Assembly: GCA_018816205.1 (NCBI GenBank)
Contig: JAHIWJ010000190.1
Location: 1 to 5,808 of the forward strand
Length of the DNA stretch: 5,808 nt
Reading direction: 5' to 3'
From: Nanobdellota archaeon
Lineage (GTDB): Archaea > Nanobdellota > Nanobdellia > Pacearchaeales > GW2011-AR1
The first letter of the stretch is position 1; the number at the start of each line of letters is the position of its first letter. Below are positions 5,021 to 5,808 of this stretch, in pieces. Position numbers and translations under genes: made by a program. Below the pieces are notes generated by a model. It ran no database searches. It was not told where the DNA came from and worked only from the letters and a program-made list of their open reading frames with translations.

Positions 5021-5047
5021 TTCGACTAAAGCAGAGCGAAAGTCGAA
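5021..5047. repeat. Hairpin with 7-bp perfect stem
   Basis: TTCGACT at 5021-5027 and AGTCGAA at 5041-5047 are exact reverse complements around a 13-nt loop, AAAGCAGAGCGAA. The loop and the flanking GCGAGCAGGG (5009-5018) resemble the GCGAGCAAAGCGC loop of the hairpin at 4856-4893. Confidence 0.65.
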
Positions 5048-5063
5048 TTCAAGTGGAAATCCT

Positions 5064-5078
5064 AAACAACAAAAACAG
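5064..5078 (-). terminator. T-rich tract after the Cys-rich protein gene
   Basis: Reading the minus strand past the stop at 5095, the sequence CTGTTTTTGTTGTTT begins 17 nt downstream. T-rich tracts of this sort terminate archaeal transcription without needing a hairpin. The hairpin at 5021-5047 lies just beyond it. Confidence 0.45.
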
Positions 5079-5094
5079 ATTTTAACAGGGCACA

Positions 5095-5808
5095 TCATCT
5101 TTTCATCCAAGAAGGCCCTATGACTTTCAGCGTTTGATAGAGCTTAATTCCAAGAATAGCCAGAAGGATAAGCGTTATAAATATGTAGATAACGCTAAGT
5201 CTTTGAGGTTCAGAAGGTGCCTCCCGTTCACAACGAGTCGGACAAGGACCGCCGCAGTCAACACCGCCTTCCCCCTGATTTTGAACACCATCTGAACAAG
5301 AAGGACAAGGCTCACAAGGACCGCCGCAATCAGCAAGAAACTCGCAGCTGCCATCGTGGCAATTCTTGATTCCATCGAAGCAATTCGGCTGTTTAGTATA
5401 GAAACAGGCCTGAAGTTCAACAGGTTTTAAGAAAGCGTGGCCGCACTCCTTAATGTCGATACATCCTCTTTCTTGATAACCGCAAGTATCCTGCCCCCAC
5501 CCGCTTTCAGCACATTCACTAGAAATGTCCCTATAAGTATCCCCGCTCAAGTCTCCTTTTTCAAGTGCAGACTTAGCGTTAACACAGCTCCACCAAGGAT
5601 TGCAAGCCCAAACTTCTTCACATGGAAGCCCTCCACCGCCGCCACCCCCGCCGCCCCCGCCAGGACTGCCCCCAGTCGGAGTAATGCAATCAGCTTCGTC
5701 AACATCAATAAACCACTGTATGGAATCATTACAGTCTCCTCCGCCATAGCAACTATCGCCCCCATCTGTCGTCTCAGCCAGAACATAATGCGGTCCGGAA
5801 ACGCCGCA
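5095..5808 (-). CDS. Cys-rich membrane-anchored surface protein, N-terminus beyond window
   Basis: The minus-strand frame is open from the right edge to the TGA at 5095-5097, giving 237 visible residues with the start outside; the in-frame TTG near 5548 is only an internal codon. I do not recognise a named family. In order: an acidic, Gly/Cys-containing segment; a run of 11 glycines (codons 5629-5661) as a flexible linker; a Trp/Cys segment (CEEVWACNPWWSC) resembling thrombospondin-type W-x-C-x2-W-x2-C modules; then two CxDG(I/V)xN...DCGGPC repeats; and finally a hydrophobic anchor (SVIYIFITLILLAILGIKLY) with a short basic tail ending MKR. There are 22 cysteines, all before the anchor, implying disulphides or metal sites outside the cell. 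The layout predicts an extracellular protein held by a C-terminal helix. It may be processed by the Sec/signal peptidase route, but its signal peptide is out of view. Confidence 0.85.
   Translation of the reverse strand, partial: CGVSGPHYVLAETTDGGDSCYGGGDCNDSIQWFIDVDEADCITPTGGSPGGGGGGGGGGGLPCEEVWACNPWWSCVNAKSALEKGDLSGDTYRDISSECAESGWGQDTCGYQERGCIDIKECGHAFLKPVELQACFYTKQPNCFDGIKNCHDGSCEFLADCGGPCEPCPSCSDGVQNQGEGGVDCGGPCPTRCEREAPSEPQRLSVIYIFITLILLAILGIKLYQTLKVIGPSWMKR
5242..5328 (-). repeat. Two CGGPC-type protein repeats with a 15-nt DNA direct repeat
   Basis: The two DCGGPC-containing modules of the Cys-rich protein share the exact 15-nt plus-strand sequence ACAAGGACCGCCGCA at 5242-5256 and 5314-5328, 72 nt (24 codons) apart. 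The rest of the modules differs, including five cysteines between the Asn of the first DG(I/V)xN and its CGGPC's last Cys, but none before the DCGGPC in the second. This suggests an old internal duplication with a conserved core. Confidence 0.6.

Larger units (their letters stand above)
4769..5094. other. Highly structured gene-free region rich in inverted repeats
   Basis: No plausible protein gene was found. The stretch holds, from left to right: an 8-bp complement pair (4808-4815 with 4857-4864), a 12-position hairpin at 4856-4893, a 16-bp near-perfect inverted repeat bounding 4901-4998, a perfect 10-bp inverted repeat (4919-4928 with 4949-4958), a G-quadruplex motif at 4962-4976 and a 7-bp hairpin at 5021-5047. 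AT-rich palindromes AAATTAATTT occur twice. Variants of GCGAGC/AGCGAGC recur in or beside the stems. A minus-strand TATA-like box lies at 4993-5001. This could be a noncoding RNA, a cluster of dispersed palindromic elements or an origin-like region; the sequence alone does not decide. Confidence 0.6.

Noticed and set aside
2239..5094. CRISPR array, rRNA or complete tRNA genes in the intergenic stretches.
   Set aside because: No regularly spaced direct repeats, no T-loop/D-loop consensus and no rRNA-like blocks were found on either strand.
5175..5786. Additional minus-strand ORFs at 5175-5420 and 5547-5786.
   Set aside because: They are in different frames of the same strand over the Cys-rich gene, whose continuous frame, repeated modules and membrane anchor are convincing.

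Overview
The window looks archaeal. It carries a translation initiation factor aIF5B gene, ribosomal protein S6e and the gamma subunit of aIF2, none of which is bacterial. Its promoters have TATA-like boxes about 25-28 nt ahead of the start codons, as in leaderless archaeal transcription. The moderate-to-low GC content, the compact genes (aIF2-gamma of 393 aa without its usual zinc-binding insert) and a Cys-rich surface protein with a glycine run and CGGPC repeats suggest a small-genome DPANN archaeon (Woesearchaeota/Pacearchaeota-like). That placement is an inference from gene style and was not tested by phylogeny.

Layout. Plus strand, 2-2238: the 3' part of infB (aIF5B, cut by the left edge), then an unrecognised 100-aa helical protein starting 1 nt after the infB stop, then a free-standing C39-like cysteine peptidase overlapping it by 14 nt. 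The three look like one operon. At 2239-2471 there is a gene-free stretch with a perfect 8-bp hairpin and competing 7-bp inverted repeats, ending in a promoter. At 2472-3017 lies rps6e and at 3090-4271 eif2g, each behind its own nearly identical TATA promoter. Minus strand: a type I signal peptidase (4268-4738) converges on eif2g and their stop codons overlap by 4 bp. Upstream of it are 356 gene-free bases (4739-5094) dense in inverted repeats, including a canonical G-quadruplex motif interlocked with a 10-bp inverted repeat. At the right edge is the C-terminal part of a Cys-rich, membrane-anchored surface protein (5095-5808, cut by the edge).

How the genes fit together. aIF5B, S6e and aIF2-gamma serve translation initiation and the small ribosomal subunit. 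The signal peptidase and the Cys-rich anchored protein belong to the secretion and cell-surface side. The C39-like peptidase and its 100-aa neighbour have no obvious role beside infB. The most unusual parts are the structured intergenic region at 4739-5094, the loss of the zinc ribbon in aIF2-gamma, the near-duplicate promoters, and the peptidase/unknown pair attached to the infB operon.
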